This document shows, in pieces, positions 63,871 to 64,000 of a DNA stretch of 64,000 bases (positions within the stretch are counted from its first letter, which is position 1; the number at the start of each line of letters is the position of its first letter). This DNA is from CAVRTM01 sp963724015 (GTDB taxonomy: Bacteria > Actinomycetota > Actinomycetes > Actinomycetales > Dermatophilaceae): positions 1 to 64,000 of the forward strand of contig CAVRTM010000008.1 in assembly GCA_963724015.1 (NCBI GenBank), read 5' to 3'. The notes beneath the pieces are model-generated. The model was not told the origin of the DNA. It ran no database searches and saw only the letters and a program-made list of their open reading frames with translations. The position numbers and the translations under genes were made by a program.

Positions 63871-64000
63871 TCATCGTCGTCCCGTCTGGAAGACGTCCTC
63901 GCGGGTCTCGATCTCCTGTGTCGTGAAGGCCCGCTCCCGGCGGGCGTCGCGGCTGAAGGCGACGAACCAGGTGAGCACGGCGGCGACCCGGTTGCGGTAG
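63871..64000 (-). CDS. C-terminus of probable type II NADH dehydrogenase (partial)
   Basis: About 42 C-terminal residues: YRNRVAAVLTWFVAFSRDA, then RRERAFTTQEIE and DVFQTGRR with TGA at 63871. The NRVxxxxxWxVAFxxxxRxxR pattern is the C-terminal membrane-binding helix of NDH-2 enzymes. The rest lies beyond the window. Confidence 0.45.
   Translation of the reverse strand, partial: YRNRVAAVLTWFVAFSRDARRERAFTTQEIETREDVFQTGRR

Noticed and set aside
63704..64000. 98-residue plus-strand frame at the window end
   Set aside because: Low-complexity and antisense to the NDH-2 C-terminus, which has family residues.

Overview
The window is about 72-74% GC, has almost no non-coding space, and reads as one chromosomal segment of a free-living actinomycete. 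The support is the gene content (DUF5926, TIGR03086 and DUF4118 proteins, a homologue pair of mycobacterial Rv0958/Rv0959, a sugar ABC importer without its own ATPase, lipid/glycan mannosyltransferases) and a recurrent leaderless-promoter layout: a TAnnnT-like hexamer 5-8 nt before the start codon with no Shine-Dalgarno. I cannot resolve the family; Propionibacteriales, Kineosporiales and Frankiales-type lineages all fit. There are no rRNA, tRNA or CRISPR features.

Layout. 0-10 kb: small membrane proteins, a flavohemoprotein, a tandem DUF427 protein, a conserved membrane protein (first of two paralogues), a MoxR ATPase/VWA pair, a winged-helix protein and an Hsp20. 10-17 kb: a carbohydrate locus. 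One leftward operon encodes a PfkB kinase, a lipoprotein binding protein and two permeases; the divergent DeoR regulator and GH4 phospho-glycosidase run rightward. Then come the second membrane paralogue, an App1-like phosphatase, an Fpg/Nei glycosylase and a rhodanese. 20-25.5 kb: an island-like, lower-GC stretch with a Cys4/EH HNH-like protein, a peptidase E, a complete tyrosine recombinase, a serine-hydrolase lipoprotein and a decayed DUF4097 gene. 25.5-38 kb: stress and accessory genes (DUF899, two RibD/DHFR-like reductases, cytosolic HtrA-like protease, VOC protein, AAA ATPase, flavin hydroxylase, DEAD-box helicase). 38-43 kb: GNAT and 3-hydroxyisobutyryl-CoA hydrolase, then a translationally coupled heme oxygenase/bacteriophytochrome operon whose photoreceptor ends in a SpoIIE/PP2C phosphatase. 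44-49 kb: PRISE-like reductase, ECF sigma factor coupled to an O6-alkylguanine methyltransferase, CoA racemase, GDPD and an RsbW-like ATPase. 49-59 kb: an envelope/glycan block (GT2, two GT-C mannosyltransferase-like proteins, a phosphatase-like polytopic protein, membrane-anchored esterase) with a Ni/Co permease and an SDR. 59-64 kb: TIGR03086 protein, two small ABM-like proteins, DUF4118 sensor, FAD oxidoreductase, FUSC-like protein and the C-terminus of a probable type II NADH dehydrogenase.

More than 40 single-base indels interrupt otherwise well-conserved genes, most often an extra C or G. They include housekeeping functions and are densest at 4.7-6.6 kb and 44-60 kb, so I treat them mainly as sequence or assembly errors and give gene spans through them.

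The most interesting unit is the red-light receptor operon (39934-42809): the upstream gene should make the biliverdin chromophore and the receptor should switch a phosphatase of the type that feeds anti-sigma partner switching. An RsbW-like ATPase lies 6 kb away.
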